Shown here: in pieces, positions 42,317 through 53,943 of the stretch
How the letters are laid out: every line of letters starts with the position of its first letter
Numbering within the stretch: position 1 is the first letter of the stretch
Assembly (NCBI RefSeq): GCF_016461955.1
Contig: NZ_JADMNM010000002.1
Location: 310,001-374,000 of the forward strand
Source of the DNA: Qipengyuania sp. YIM B01966
GTDB lineage: Bacteria > Pseudomonadota > Alphaproteobacteria > Sphingomonadales > Sphingomonadaceae
Reading direction: 5' to 3'
DNA length: 64,000 nucleotides
Notes under the pieces: model-generated
The model's input: the letters and a program-made list of their open reading frames with translations, nothing else
Told to the model about the DNA's origin: nothing
Databases searched by the model: none
Made by a program: the position numbers and the translations under genes

Positions 42317-43153
42317 TTACCTCTTCTTCTTGGCGTGGCGCGAACGGATGATCATCTTGTCCGTCTGCTTGTTGTGGCGGGTGCGGGCACCCTTGGTCGG
42401 CTTGCCCCACGGGGTCACCGGATGGCGGCCGCCGCTGGTGCGGCCTTCGCCGCCGCCATGCGGGTGATCGACCGGGTTCTTGGCAACGCCGCGGGTCAGC
42501 GGCTTGCTGCCCATCCACCGGCGACGGCCGGCCTTGCCCAGGTTCTGGTTCTGGTTGTCAGGGTTCGACACCGCGCCGACCGTGCCCATGCAATCGGCGC
42601 GCAGATAGCGCTGCTCGCCGCTGTTGAGGCGCACGATCACCATCCCGCGGTCACGACCGACAAGCTGGACATAGGTGCCGGCCGAACGGGCGATCTGGCC
42701 GCCCTTGCCCGGCTTCATCTCGACATTATGGCAGATCGTGCCGACCGGCATCTGGCCAAGCAGCATGGCGTTACCGGGCTTGGTATCGACCCGTTCCCCG
42801 GCCACCACCTTGTCGCCCACGGCAAGCCGCTGCGGCGCGATGATATAGGCCAGTTCGCCGTCGTCGTACTTGACCAGCGCGATGAAGGCGGTGCGGTTGG
42901 GATCATATTCCAGCCGTTCGACGGTGCCTTCCACATCCCACTTGCGCCGCTTGAAATCGACATAGCGGTACTTCTGCTTGTGACCGCCGCCGATGCCGCG
43001 CGAGGTGACGTGGCCCTTATTATTGCGGCCGCCGGTCTTGCGCTTGCCTTCGGTCAGCGCCTTGACCGGCTTGCCTTTGTAGAGGCCGGACTTGTCGACG
43101 AGGATCAGGCCACGCCGGCCCGGGCTCGTCGGATTGTAGTTCTTGAGTGCCAT
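42317..43153 (-). CDS. rplB: 50S ribosomal protein L2
   Basis: 278 aa, peptidyl-transferase-region protein. [35 protein letters not shown], and the conserved [14 protein letters not shown] with the catalytic-centre His. 22 nt after rplW. Confidence 0.99.
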   Translation of the reverse strand: MALKNYNPTSPGRRGLILVDKSGLYKGKPVKALTEGKRKTGGRNNKGHVTSRGIGGGHKQKYRYVDFKRRKWDVEGTVERLEYDPNRTAFIALVKYDDGELAYIIAPQRLAVGDKVVAGERVDTKPGNAMLLGQMPVGTICHNVEMKPGKGGQIARSAGTYVQLVGRDRGMVIVRLNSGEQRYLRADCMGTVGAVSNPDNQNQNLGKAGRRRWMGSKPLTRGVAKNPVDHPHGGGEGRTSGGRHPVTPWGKPTKGARTRHNKQTDKMIIRSRHAKKKR

Positions 43154-43175
43154 TGCTCTATCCTAAATCCTGGCC

Positions 43176-43484
43176 TCAGATGCCGCTGGTGATGTCGATC
43201 TGGTCGCCATCGGCGAGCGTGACGACAGCCTTCTTCGCATCGCTGCGCTTGTAGGCCTTGCCCTTCCAGCGCTTGGTCTTGCCCTTGGCGACCATCGTAT
43301 TGACGCCCGTCACCTTGACATCGAACAGCGCCTCGACCGCTTCCTTGATCTGCGGCTTGGTGGCATCGTTGGCGACCTTAAAAACGACCGCATTATGCTC
43401 GGAGAGCAGGGTCGCCTTCTCGGTGATGTGCGGGGCGAGCACGACGTCGTAATGACGCGCATCGATCTGCTTGGTCTTAGCCAT
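43176..43484 (-). CDS. rplW: 50S ribosomal protein L23
   Basis: 102 aa tunnel-exit protein: [36 protein letters not shown] and [20 protein letters not shown]. Overlaps rplD by eight bases. Confidence 0.99.
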   Translation of the reverse strand: MAKTKQIDARHYDVVLAPHITEKATLLSEHNAVVFKVANDATKPQIKEAVEALFDVKVTGVNTMVAKGKTKRWKGKAYKRSDAKKAVVTLADGDQIDITSGI

Positions 43485-44103
43485 TGAAGCGCGCCTCCAG
43501 CTTGGCGACCGCGTCCTTGGTCAGGACCAGCGTGTCGTGCTTCAGAATGTCGTACACATTGGCACCTGCCGCGGGCATCACGTTCACGCCCGGCAGGTTG
43601 CCAGCAGCGAGGCGGAAGCCCTCATTGACGGCATCACCGTCAATCACCAGCACCTTGCCGCTCCAGCCGGCCTTGTCGAAATGGCCCTTAAGCGCCTTGG
43701 TCTTGGCGTCCTTCAGCTCGAGGCTGTCGACCACCACCAGGCCTTCCCTGGCCTTGCTCGACAGCGCCATGCGAAGACCCAGGGCGCGGATCTTCTTGTT
43801 CAGCGACTGGTGGAAGTCCCGCTTGCGCGCGCCGTGCGCCTTGCCGCCGCCGATGAAGATCGGCGCCGCGCGGTCGCCGTGACGGGCGGTACCGCCACCC
43901 TTCTGCCGGCCGAACTTCTTGCCGGTGCGGGCAACGTCCGAACGCTCGCGCGTCGGCCGGGCCGTACCGCGGCGGTTTTCCAACTGCCAGGTGACGACGC
44001 GGTGCAGGATGTCGGCGCGCGGCTCGACGCCAAACACGGCATCATTGAGCTCGACATCGCCCGACGCCTGTACGCCGTCGATAGTGTGGACCTTGACCTT
44101 CAC
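43477..44103 (-). CDS. rplD: 50S ribosomal protein L4
   Basis: 208 aa. [19 protein letters not shown]-type loop ([20 protein letters not shown]), which enters the exit tunnel, and the C-terminal [19 protein letters not shown]. In E. coli L4 represses its own S10 operon; the leader here has a hairpin that could serve this. Confidence 0.99.
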   Translation of the reverse strand: MKVKVHTIDGVQASGDVELNDAVFGVEPRADILHRVVTWQLENRRGTARPTRERSDVARTGKKFGRQKGGGTARHGDRAAPIFIGGGKAHGARKRDFHQSLNKKIRALGLRMALSSKAREGLVVVDSLELKDAKTKALKGHFDKAGWSGKVLVIDGDAVNEGFRLAAGNLPGVNVMPAAGANVYDILKHDTLVLTKDAVAKLEARFNG

Positions 44104-44105
44104 GA

Positions 44106-44966
44106 TCAGGACTCCTTGCCTTCATCGCCGCCTTCGGCAGCATTATCCGAATCGGCCGCAACGCCGGCATTCTGCTCTTCGAGCAACGCTTCCTGCTGTT
44201 CGGCCGGAACCTGCTCGATCACTTCGTGCTCGGCAGCAGCCTCGACCATGCCAGCGGGCGCTTCCTCGTGCTCGGGCAGCGTGCTCTTCTTCTCGAAGAT
44301 CGCGGCAGGGAACGGCGCGCCGTCGGGCTGCGGCAGCTTGACCGCGTCGCGGACCAGCAGCCAGCAATTATTGTGGCCGGGCACCGAACCCTTGACGAAC
44401 AGCAGCCCGCGCTCTGCATCGGTGCGGACGATTTCGAGGTTCTGCTGCGTGCGCTGACGGTCGCCCATATGGCCGGCCATCTTCTTGTTCTTGAACACGC
44501 GGCCCGGATCCTGACGATTACCCGTCGAACCGTGGGCGCGGTGGCTGATCGACACACCGTGCGTGGCGCGCATACCGCCGAAGCCCCAGCGCTTCATCGC
44601 ACCGGCAAAACCCTTACCCTTGGTGTGCCCCGTGATGTCGACCTTCTGGCCGGCCAGGAAATGCTCGGCACTGATGGTCGCGCCGACCGGCACCAGCCCG
44701 TCTTCGCTGTCGAGGCGGAATTCGGCCACTCGCTTCTTCAGCGGCACTTCGGCCTTGGCGAAATGTTCGCGCTGCGGCTTGGCCACATTCTTCTGCTTGG
44801 CTTCGCCCGAACCGACCTGCACCGCCACATAGCCATCGCGGTCAAGCGTGCGGTGCGAAACGACCTGGCAATTGTCGAGCGCAAGAACCGTTACCGGTAC
44901 ATGGCGACCATCCTCCTGAAAGAGGCGGGTCATCCCGACTTTTCTTGCGATTACGCCGGTGCGCAT
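44106..44966 (-). CDS. rplC: 50S ribosomal protein L3 with acidic C-terminal tail
   Basis: 286 aa, about 75 more than typical. The core is normal: [20 protein letters not shown] and [21 protein letters not shown] (the methylated-Gln region in E. coli). After [20 protein letters not shown] the tail is rich in Glu, Ala and Gln, ending [13 protein letters not shown]. The start ATG at 44966 matches the family; the frame to 45062 is shadow. A 276-nt gap, long for this operon, separates it from rpsJ. Confidence 0.98.
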   Translation of the reverse strand: MRTGVIARKVGMTRLFQEDGRHVPVTVLALDNCQVVSHRTLDRDGYVAVQVGSGEAKQKNVAKPQREHFAKAEVPLKKRVAEFRLDSEDGLVPVGATISAEHFLAGQKVDITGHTKGKGFAGAMKRWGFGGMRATHGVSISHRAHGSTGNRQDPGRVFKNKKMAGHMGDRQRTQQNLEIVRTDAERGLLFVKGSVPGHNNCWLLVRDAVKLPQPDGAPFPAAIFEKKSTLPEHEEAPAGMVEAAAEHEVIEQVPAEQQEALLEEQNAGVAADSDNAAEGGDEGKES

Positions 44967-45242
44967 CGTCAAAACTCCTACACAGAGGCCTGCCGGGACC
45001 ATCCCGGAAGGCTTGCAGCCCGTTTTTCGATGCGCCGCCCCGTCCGGGCTGAGTGCTGCCACCGGAAACGGCAGCAGCGAGACGGGGGACGCAGCCCGGG
45101 CCAGGCCCGGCGGTATCCACCAATTTCGTTATCCGGGCCGAGGCCGGGATCATCGGTCGCCTGTGGCGGCCTCGAAACAGTTCCAGCTATTTAACGTCCA
45201 GCCAGGAGGACAGCGAGCCCGGCTTTCGCCGGATGCCGAGGC
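44967..45242. other. Long rpsJ-rplC spacer with hairpins
   Basis: 276 nt without a convincing gene. The minus strand holds CCGGCGAAAGCCGG (GAAA tetraloop), TGCTGCC...GGCAGCA, and an imperfect ATCCCGGCCTCGGCCCGGAT palindrome. This looks like REP/ERIC-type repetitive DNA. A short AGGAG precedes rplC. No strong terminator T-run is seen. Confidence 0.5.
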
Positions 45243-45554
45243 TTAAGCGAGCTTAATCTCGACATTGACGCCGGCAGCAAGATCAAGCTTCATCAGCGCA
45301 TCGACCGTCTGGGCGTTGGGCTGCACGATATCGAGCAACCGCTTGTAGGTACGAACCTCGAACTGCTCCCGCGACTTCTTGTCGATGTGCGGACCGCGGT
45401 TCACGGTGAACTTCTCGATCCTCGTCGGCATCGGAATGGGACCCCGGATCAGCGCGCCGGTGCGGCGGGCCGTTTCGGCAATTTCGCCAGTCGCCTGATC
45501 AAGCACGCGATGGTCGAACGCCTTGAGGCGAATGCGAATATTCTGGGCTTCCAT
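45243..45554 (-). CDS. rpsJ: 30S ribosomal protein S10
   Basis: 103 aa (NusE): [46 protein letters not shown] and VEIKLA at the end. Also an antitermination factor partner. The ATG at 45554 fits; no strong Shine-Dalgarno sequence precedes it. Confidence 0.99.
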   Translation of the reverse strand: MEAQNIRIRLKAFDHRVLDQATGEIAETARRTGALIRGPIPMPTRIEKFTVNRGPHIDKKSREQFEVRTYKRLLDIVQPNAQTVDALMKLDLAAGVNVEIKLA

Positions 45555-45580
45555 GTCCGTATACCGATGAGAAAGAGCAA

Positions 45581-45636
45581 ACAAAAATCAGCCGCCCCGC
45601 CCCCTCCCGTCTCCGAGGGAGAGCGGGGCTGCTGAC
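45581..45636 (-). terminator. Terminator or attenuator between tuf and rpsJ
   Basis: A long GC-rich stem (AGCAGCCCCGC... paired with ...GGGGCGGGGCGGCT) is followed on the minus strand by ATTTTTGTTTG. It ends the tuf transcript or attenuates rpsJ, whose ATG is only about 27 nt further on. Confidence 0.75.
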
Positions 45637-45698
45637 CCAATTTCTACCGAAGCATAAGCCGGCGCCGAAGACGAATCCCCGGCTTGCGCGGGCCTATA

Positions 45699-46889
45699 TT
45701 ACTTCGTGATCGTGCTGACAACCCCCGAGCCGACGGTGCGGCCACCTTCGCGGATCGCGAAGCGCAGGCCTTCGTCCATCGCGATCGGCGCGATCAGCTT
45801 GACGCCGATCGTGACGTTGTCGCCCGGCATGACCATTTCGGTGCCTTCGGGAAGGATCACTTCACCGGTCACGTCGGTGGTGCGGAAGTAGAACTGCGGG
45901 CGGTAGTTGGCGAAGAACGGCGTGTGACGGCCACCTTCATCCTTCGACAGCACGTAGACTTCGGCGTTGAATTCGGTGTGCGGGTTGACCGAACCGGGCT
46001 TGGCCAGCACCTGGCCGCGCTCCACATCCTCACGGCCGATGCCGCGGATCAGCGCGCCGACATTGTCGCCCGCTTCGCCGCGGTCGAGCAGCTTGCGGAA
46101 CATTTCAACGCCGGTGACGGTGGTCTTCTGCGTATCCTTAATGCCGACGATTTCGACTTCGTCGCCGACATTGACGATGCCGGTTTCGATACGGCCGGTA
46201 ACGACGGTACCGCGGCCCGAAATCGAGAACACGTCTTCGATCGGCATCAGGAACGGCTTGTCGGTCGGACGCGGCGGCTGCGGGATCGCTTCGTCAACTG
46301 CGTTCATCAGTTCGATGATCGAGTTCTTGCCGATATTGTCGTCGCGGCCTTCAAGAGCGGCCAGTGCCGAACCCTTGACGATCGGAATATCGTCGCCCGG
46401 GAAATCGTACGAGCTGAGCAGTTCGCGCACTTCGAGTTCGACGAGTTCGAGGATTTCCTCGTCATCGACCTGGTCGACCTTGTTCATGTACACGACGAGC
46501 GCCGGCACGCCGACCTGGCGAGCGAGCAGGATGTGTTCGCGGGTCTGCGGCATCGGACCGTCCGCGGCGTTCACCACCAGAATCGCGCCGTCCATCTGCG
46601 CTGCGCCGGTGATCATGTTCTTCACATAGTCGGCGTGGCCCGGGCAGTCGACGTGGGCATAGTGACGGTTGGCGGTTTCATATTCGACGTGCGCGGTCGA
46701 AATGGTGATGCCGCGCTCGCGCTCTTCCGGCGCCTTGTCGATGTTGGCGAAGTCAACGGCGCTGCCGCCATTTTCTTCCGCCATGACCTTGGTGATCGCG
46801 GCCGTCAGCGTGGTCTTGCCATGGTCGACGTGACCGATGGTGCCGATGTTGACGTGCGGCTTGTTCCGCTCGAATTTTTCCTTCGCCAT
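45699..46889 (-). CDS. tuf: Elongation factor Tu
   Basis: 396 aa GTPase delivering aminoacyl-t[12 protein letters not shown] (G1), [12 protein letters not shown] (G3), NKVD (G4) all present, and the domain 2 and 3 sequences are complete. 103 nt after fusA. A terminator follows before rpsJ. Confidence 0.99.
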   Translation of the reverse strand: MAKEKFERNKPHVNIGTIGHVDHGKTTLTAAITKVMAEENGGSAVDFANIDKAPEERERGITISTAHVEYETANRHYAHVDCPGHADYVKNMITGAAQMDGAILVVNAADGPMPQTREHILLARQVGVPALVVYMNKVDQVDDEEILELVELEVRELLSSYDFPGDDIPIVKGSALAALEGRDDNIGKNSIIELMNAVDEAIPQPPRPTDKPFLMPIEDVFSISGRGTVVTGRIETGIVNVGDEVEIVGIKDTQKTTVTGVEMFRKLLDRGEAGDNVGALIRGIGREDVERGQVLAKPGSVNPHTEFNAEVYVLSKDEGGRHTPFFANYRPQFYFRTTDVTGEVILPEGTEMVMPGDNVTIGVKLIAPIAMDEGLRFAIREGGRTVGSGVVSTITK

Positions 46890-46992
46890 TGTCTTGATAA
46901 CCTCTGTCTGAAATTGAATTCATCGCAGGCAGTTGGCGGCACCCGCTGAATCAGGCGCCGCCCCTAGCCCCTTGGCCCGGCTTTCGCAAGGG

Positions 46993-49086
<2,094 letters not shown>

Positions 49087-49150
49087 GATGAATTCCTTGA
49101 TCGTGGGGTTGCTCCGCCAGGCCCGCTAGAGCCCGACGGAGTAAGGCGTG

Positions 49151-49621
49151 TTACCAGCGGTAATGGCTGAAGGCGCGGTTGGCATCGGCCATGCGGTGCG
49201 TGTCTTCCCGCTTCTTGACCGCATTGCCGCGATTGTTCGCCGCGTCCAGCAATTCACCCGACAGGCGCGCCGACATGGTGGTCTCGGGGCGACCGCGCGC
49301 GGCCGTGATCAGCCAGCGGATTGCAAGCGCCTGGGCGCGTTCCGGGCGCACTTCGACCGGCACCTGATAGGTCGCACCGCCCACGCGGCGACTGCGCACT
49401 TCCACCTGCGGCTTCACATTGTTGAGCGCATCATGGAACATCTGGATCGGATCGGCCTTGGCCTTCGATTCCACGGTTTCGAGCGCACCGTACACGATGC
49501 GTTCGGCAACCGATTTCTTCCCGTCGAGCATGAGGTTGTTCATGAACTTCGACAACACCTGATCACCGAACTTCGGATCAGGCAGGATTTCCCGCTTCTC
49601 GGGACGACGACGACGTGACAT
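49151..49621 (-). CDS. rpsG: 30S ribosomal protein S7
   Basis: 156 aa: [49 protein letters not shown] and the C-terminal [16 protein letters not shown] at 49621; upstream frame to 49762 is shadow of rpsL. Confidence 0.99.
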   Translation of the reverse strand: MSRRRRPEKREILPDPKFGDQVLSKFMNNLMLDGKKSVAERIVYGALETVESKAKADPIQMFHDALNNVKPQVEVRSRRVGGATYQVPVEVRPERAQALAIRWLITAARGRPETTMSARLSGELLDAANNRGNAVKKREDTHRMADANRAFSHYRW

Positions 49622-49646
49622 CTCAAATCTCCTTGAGCGGAATAGC

Positions 49647-50018
49647 TTACTTGGGCCGCTTGGCGCCGTACTTCGAACGGCTCTGCTTGCGGTCCTTGAC
49701 GCCCTGGGTGTCGAGCACGCCGCGCAGCACGTGATAGCGCACACCTGGAAGGTCGCGCACACGCCCGCCGCGGATCAGCACGACGCTGTGTTCCTGCAGG
49801 TTGTGCCCTTCGCCGGGGATATAGGAGATGACTTCGCGCTGATTGGTCAGGCGGATCTTGGCGACCTTGCGGAGCGCCGAGTTCGGCTTCTTCGGGGTAG
49901 TCGTATAGACGCGGGTGCAAACGCCGCGCTTCTGCGGGTTCTGCTCCATCGCAGGGACCTTGCTCTTGGCCTTCTGCGGCGTACGGCCCTTGCGGACCAA
50001 CTGGTTGATCGTCGGCAT
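49647..50018 (-). CDS. rpsL: 30S ribosomal protein S12 (Arg88)
   Basis: 123 aa decoding-centre protein. [19 protein letters not shown] has the wild-type Lys43. The [13 protein letters not shown] block carries Arg at position 88 (codon CGC at 49755-49757) where E. coli has Lys88; Lys-to-Arg there gives streptomycin resistance in other bacteria. First gene of the str operon. ATG at 50018; the frame to 50087 is shadow. Confidence 0.99.
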   Translation of the reverse strand: MPTINQLVRKGRTPQKAKSKVPAMEQNPQKRGVCTRVYTTTPKKPNSALRKVAKIRLTNQREVISYIPGEGHNLQEHSVVLIRGGRVRDLPGVRYHVLRGVLDTQGVKDRKQSRSKYGAKRPK

Positions 50019-50322
50019 GAGTTCTCTCTTCACCGTGTGATGGCGACACCGTACGGGAGGAGGCAGGTCGCAACGCCGCGGCACCAAGTGCCACGCGTGT
50101 CCGATAACCGGACAAAGCGAGCCTGAAACGCTCCACCCGGCCTCGTCGCCAGGTTACTTTGACAGCTGCCCCGAAGCTTGCGCTTCCAATAGAAAAGAGA
50201 CCTGGCGCATCAGCGCGAGGCCCCGGGACCGACCGGCAATGTTCAGCTCTATCTGACTGCAGGGACCAGCCGGCCCGCCGCAGATTGCGCGCCCTTAGGC
50301 GCTCATCGGCCGCCGGTCAAGC
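50019..50322. other. Leader region of the str operon
   Basis: 304 nt. Two perfect small palindromes lie upstream of rpsL: GGCAC-CAA-GTGCC (50080-50092) and TGTCCG-ATAAC-CGGACA (50098-50114). I see no convincing -35/-10 pair and no gene. The left part holds GAGAGAAC before the rpsL start; the right part contains the 3' flank of the pseudopilin gene. Confidence 0.5.
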
Positions 50323-50958
50323 TCAGTCGCATTCCATGACATCGAGGTCTTGCGTGTTGCTGATGACCTGATTTTGCCGCGAACGCACGTTAAAGGCGGT
50401 TTCATATCGGATGGTCCGTTCGGAATTGAACCAGAAGTTGAGGATCGGCTGGTAGCGGTAGTTGGCCTCGACGAACATCACCGCAGTGCCCGGCGATGCC
50501 GCGATGCGGTTGTTTGCCCGGCCCATCCCCTGCCGGAGACGGCCGTTCCCGCGACCTTCGCCCTCGTTACCATAGGCAGGCCGCGCGTCGAGCGCGCCCC
50601 AGCAGCGTTGCCAGCGGATCATCTGGCCCCGATTACCGCCGGTCTCGCCATTATCTTCGAGCGAGGACAGGATGACCCGGCCATTATCCTCAAAATCGAG
50701 ATTGCTCGCAACCACACGCGCGCCGGCAAACACCTCGTGGATATGCGCTTCATCGATGCCCACTGTCACGCGCCCGGCATTGTCTGCCACAGTCATCGCC
50801 ACTTGGCTCACGCGAAGATGCGCCAGAGCAAGGTTGGTGAGTTCGAGCCCGGCCAGCACGATCGTCAGAAACAGCGGCGCGGCTAGTGCGAACTCGATCA
50901 TCGCGACCCCGCCGCGATCTGCGCCCAACCGCCGTGCCAGTAACCTGAGGCGCTGCAC
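50323..50958 (-). CDS. TadE-like pseudopilin, gene 3 of triplet
   Basis: 211 aa. N-terminus ARRLGADRGGVAMIEFALAAP followed by a hydrophobic helix (LFLTIVLAGLELTNLALAHL) is the TadE/TadF pattern with the Glu at +5 of the processed segment. The remaining sequence is poorly conserved, with a Tyr/Phe-rich C-terminus (YRYQPILNFWFNSERTIRYE). It starts at GTG 50958, right after its neighbour's stop; the upstream frame extension to 51198 is shadow. Minor pilin of Tad secretion, presumably in the inner membrane. Confidence 0.75.
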   Translation of the reverse strand: MQRLRLLARRLGADRGGVAMIEFALAAPLFLTIVLAGLELTNLALAHLRVSQVAMTVADNAGRVTVGIDEAHIHEVFAGARVVASNLDFEDNGRVILSSLEDNGETGGNRGQMIRWQRCWGALDARPAYGNEGEGRGNGRLRQGMGRANNRIAASPGTAVMFVEANYRYQPILNFWFNSERTIRYETAFNVRSRQNQVISNTQDLDVMECD

Positions 50959-50959
50959 C

Positions 50960-51583
50960 CTACCCCTCCCCGCACAGGACAGGCGGCGTCGGCTGCGTCC
51001 CGTATGGCTGGTTGCGCACCGCCGTCTGCGCCTCGAGCCGCATTTCGCGCGAGATCGGCAGGAAGGCGTGAGCCGGAAACAGCCGCGGGGCAGCAGCGGT
51101 GGCGGTGTAAAACACGACATCGTTCGCATTGCCGCGCCCGGCAGCGCCAGCGTCGGTGTCGAACTCGCCATTGCCGTTCGTATCCTGCCAGCAATCACCG
51201 TCTGCCCGGTCGAACCGTCCGTTCTCGTTGATATCGCGCATCAAGGGTTCGGGATTTCCGATCTGGCTGAAATCGAAATAGCTCTGCTGGGTCACCGTGA
51301 TCGCACCGCCGGGGATGGTCGGGCCGACGATCTGGCCAATGCGCGCCTCGATCCGGTCCTCCAGCGTCGTGCCCGGGGTCGCGAACCGCGGGTTCTGCAC
51401 CGCGGCGTCGCGGGCAGCCTCGTTCAGCGCACCCTGAAGAAGCGTCCTGACATAGCTTTGATGCGCAACGTTCATTCCGCCAATGATGATCAGGCACATT
51501 GGCGCCAGCACCAGCGCGAATTCGACAATCGTCGCGCCGCGTGAATCGCGAGCAAGCCGGCCAAGAACCGCGCGCGTGGTCAC
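50960..51583 (-). CDS. TadE-like protein with calcium-loop repeats, gene 2
   Basis: 207 aa. DSRGATIVEFALVLAPMCLIIIGG is the TadE/F signature and transmembrane helix. The C-terminal part contains two near-identical loops D-x-N-x-N-G-x-F-D (117-125 and 134-142) around a Cys, typical of Ca2+-binding loops. Overlaps the vWA gene by four bases (51580-51583), so it is translationally coupled. Confidence 0.8.
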   Translation of the reverse strand: MTTRAVLGRLARDSRGATIVEFALVLAPMCLIIIGGMNVAHQSYVRTLLQGALNEAARDAAVQNPRFATPGTTLEDRIEARIGQIVGPTIPGGAITVTQQSYFDFSQIGNPEPLMRDINENGRFDRADGDCWQDTNGNGEFDTDAGAAGRGNANDVVFYTATAAAPRLFPAHAFLPISREMRLEAQTAVRNQPYGTQPTPPVLCGEG

Positions 51584-53055
51584 TGAGTAAGCCTCAGATT
51601 GCCGATCCCCTGTCCGATCCGCTCGAACACGCTTTCAAGGTCAGAACCATCGCTGGTGAAGAAATGTCCGGCGCTGGTCGCGCAGCCTTCTATATCGTCA
51701 GTATTGCCGACATCGAGCGCGATGACCCAGACGGTTATGCCCATGGCGCGCGCGGCCTGGCAGGCAGAAAGGAAGCGTTCCGTGTGGCGCTGCCGCGAGG
51801 TGCCGCTCCCTTGCGTGCGGCGCATGAACCGTTCAATCGAGTGGGCCGAGTAGATGCCATCGTTGGGCATCATCTCGCCATCGGTCATGAACACGATATG
51901 CTGGTTGACCGGCACATTCGACCGTTCGGTCGGATTGTCCGTCGTGAACATTCCGGTGCGCGAAATGAACCGCGCGCCCCAGATCATCCCCATATCGTGA
52001 TAGGTGTTGCCGTTGACCCGCGCGGTCGCCGCATTGATCGCAGTGGTGAACGAGGATTCGGAGGAATAGGTCCGCAGCCGCGTAGCTTCGGACGGGCAGA
52101 CATTCCCGCCCGAGCCTTCCTGCACGCCAGGGTCATAGCGGCCCCATTGCCGCGCTTCGTCGCTGCCATTGCGCGGCATCGCATCGATATCGGCCCGGCT
52201 GACTTCGGATTCGATACGGATCGGACTGGCATCGTTGCCGATCGTTGGCCGTTCCTCGATGCAGGCGTTGCCGCTGGTGCGGAAACCCTGGCGGTTGCCT
52301 TCTTCATTGCCGCCGCGTCCATTACCCCAAGTCGAGCGGCTGATATGCACAATCTTCCTGCCGTAAGTGCACCCGCGCCACGAACATTGCTCGTCGACAT
52401 ACTCCTGGTTGATCAGGATATCGCGGTTTTGCAGCGAGCGGCCGACATTGACCGTTTGCGAGTACGGCATGATGCCAAAGCGGGTGATCGAGCCGTTCGC
52501 ATCTTCTGCTAAGGCCCGGTAGAGCCCCGCAGCGCCGGTCCGCAGGCGGCCGATCTTGGTACCGCCCCCGCTCGAGGGCGCATCGCGCATCGAGCCGGTC
52601 ACGTCGAGCACCAGCATCACGTCATTGTGACCCAGATCGCGCTTGGCATCACATTCTGCGGCGATCGACAGGCTGTCATACCCTGCCAGCCGCATGATCG
52701 AGGTCGGCACCTCGCCCTCGACCCGGCCGAGAATTTCTGCCGGATCGTCCGGATTGGGCTCGACCTGGAAATCGACGCCGGTCGCCCCATGCGTGCCTTG
52801 CGGGAAATTGAAGCCGAAAAACCGCTCGGCTTCATTCTCGGCAGCTGTGCTCCATTCGTTGCCGCGCATAATTTGGCGGCCGGCCAAGACCCCGGCATCG
52901 CAGGCATTCTGCAGCTTGGCCTGCGCCATATAGCGTACGCCGAGATCAAGACCGCTGCCGACCAGCAGGGTCAGCGGCACCAGCGATGCAGCAAAGATGG
53001 CGAGCGTATTGCCGCCCCGATCGGCGGCCAACCGCTGCAAGAATGTGCGACCCAT
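51580..53055 (-). CDS. TadG-like protein with von Willebrand factor A domain
   Basis: 491 aa. N-terminal Tad-type segment (DRGGNTLAIFAASLVPLTLLVGSGLDLG) and then a vWA domain whose first MIDAS motif is DVTGSM (D-x-T-x-S form). An asparagine- and glycine-rich insert with several Cys lies in the middle, and a second vWA landmark (HIVFMTDGEM) follows. Likely exported and anchored by its N-terminal helix. A GC stem (53065-53087) lies immediately upstream of its start. First gene of the triplet; no other tad genes are in the window. Confidence 0.8.
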   Translation of the reverse strand: MGRTFLQRLAADRGGNTLAIFAASLVPLTLLVGSGLDLGVRYMAQAKLQNACDAGVLAGRQIMRGNEWSTAAENEAERFFGFNFPQGTHGATGVDFQVEPNPDDPAEILGRVEGEVPTSIMRLAGYDSLSIAAECDAKRDLGHNDVMLVLDVTGSMRDAPSSGGGTKIGRLRTGAAGLYRALAEDANGSITRFGIMPYSQTVNVGRSLQNRDILINQEYVDEQCSWRGCTYGRKIVHISRSTWGNGRGGNEEGNRQGFRTSGNACIEERPTIGNDASPIRIESEVSRADIDAMPRNGSDEARQWGRYDPGVQEGSGGNVCPSEATRLRTYSSESSFTTAINAATARVNGNTYHDMGMIWGARFISRTGMFTTDNPTERSNVPVNQHIVFMTDGEMMPNDGIYSAHSIERFMRRTQGSGTSRQRHTERFLSACQAARAMGITVWVIALDVGNTDDIEGCATSAGHFFTSDGSDLESVFERIGQGIGNLRLTQ

Positions 53056-53136
53056 TGCGTGCGCCCCCGCGTTATTGCGAAGCGGGGATGCGCTCTAAAG
53101 CTGAAGATCGGTTTAACCCGGCCGCTTTCGATTCCG

Positions 53137-53931
53137 TTAACGCGCCGCGACGAGATGACCGACGAGCGCACGGACTTTCTTCTGCCGCCATTGCGGCAGC
53201 GGCGCGACCATCCAATAGGCACGGCGGCCCGGTGCGGGGCCTTCCAGCGCGCTAAGCCGACCGTCCCGTATCGCGTCTTCCGCAAGCAGGAAAGGAAGCG
53301 CCGCACGGCCCATACCGGCAATGGCTGAAGACAGCGCCTGCCCGGCATTGCCGACCTTCACCGCTACCTCGGCCCCTTCGGGCAGCGGCGCGCCGGGCCA
53401 GTCGATCCAGCCCTTCCCGCCATTCGGTGCGCCGACGACGACACGCAGCGCGGGCGCCAGTTCGACCCCTTCCAGGTCACCCGGTCCATCGACCAGACGG
53501 ATGGCGAGATCGAGATTGGCTTCGGTAAAATCGGCGTGTTCGTCAGCCACCAGTTCGAAGCGGATATGCGATTGGCCCTTGCTGAACTCTGCCAGCCGCG
53601 GAGCCAGCCACTGCGCGTAGAATTCGCGCGGGCAGGCGATCGTATAACGATCCGATGCCTGGCCGGCCTGCATCGCCTGCACACTCTCCTCGAACTTGAG
53701 GAAGCCTTCGCGCAGCGGCTCCAGCCCGGCCGCCCCTTCCTTGGTCAGCTCGAGACCCTTGCTGGTGCGGCGGAACAGAACGGTGCCGAGGTGGTCCTCG
53801 AGCGCGCGGATCTGCTGGCCGACCGCAGCCGGGGTTACCGCCAGTTCGTCTGCCGCGCGGGTGAAGCTGAGATGACGTGCGGCGGCGTCGAATACGCGCA
53901 GCGCATTAAGCGGAAGATGGGTACGCTTCAT
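53137..53931 (-). CDS. LysR family regulator (GcvA-like)
   Basis: 264 aa. N-terminal HTH (PLNALRVFDAAARHLSFTRAADELAVTPAAV) and an effector-binding domain with EFYAQWLAPRLAEF. The GcvA-type motif PLNALRVFDAAARHLSFTRAA suggests the GcvA/AmpR subgroup. Its target is unknown; it lies upstream of the Tad genes and downstream of apaG, all on the same strand. The annotated start is ATG at 53931 (MKRTHLPLN). Confidence 0.88.
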   Translation of the reverse strand: MKRTHLPLNALRVFDAAARHLSFTRAADELAVTPAAVGQQIRALEDHLGTVLFRRTSKGLELTKEGAAGLEPLREGFLKFEESVQAMQAGQASDRYTIACPREFYAQWLAPRLAEFSKGQSHIRFELVADEHADFTEANLDLAIRLVDGPGDLEGVELAPALRVVVGAPNGGKGWIDWPGAPLPEGAEVAVKVGNAGQALSSAIAGMGRAALPFLLAEDAIRDGRLSALEGPAPGRRAYWMVAPLPQWRQKKVRALVGHLVAAR

Positions 53932-53943
53932 CGCAGGCAATCC

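Noticed and set aside
45684-46949. 421-codon antisense ORF opposite tuf
   Set aside because: Shadow of tuf; no ribosome site or protein-like features.
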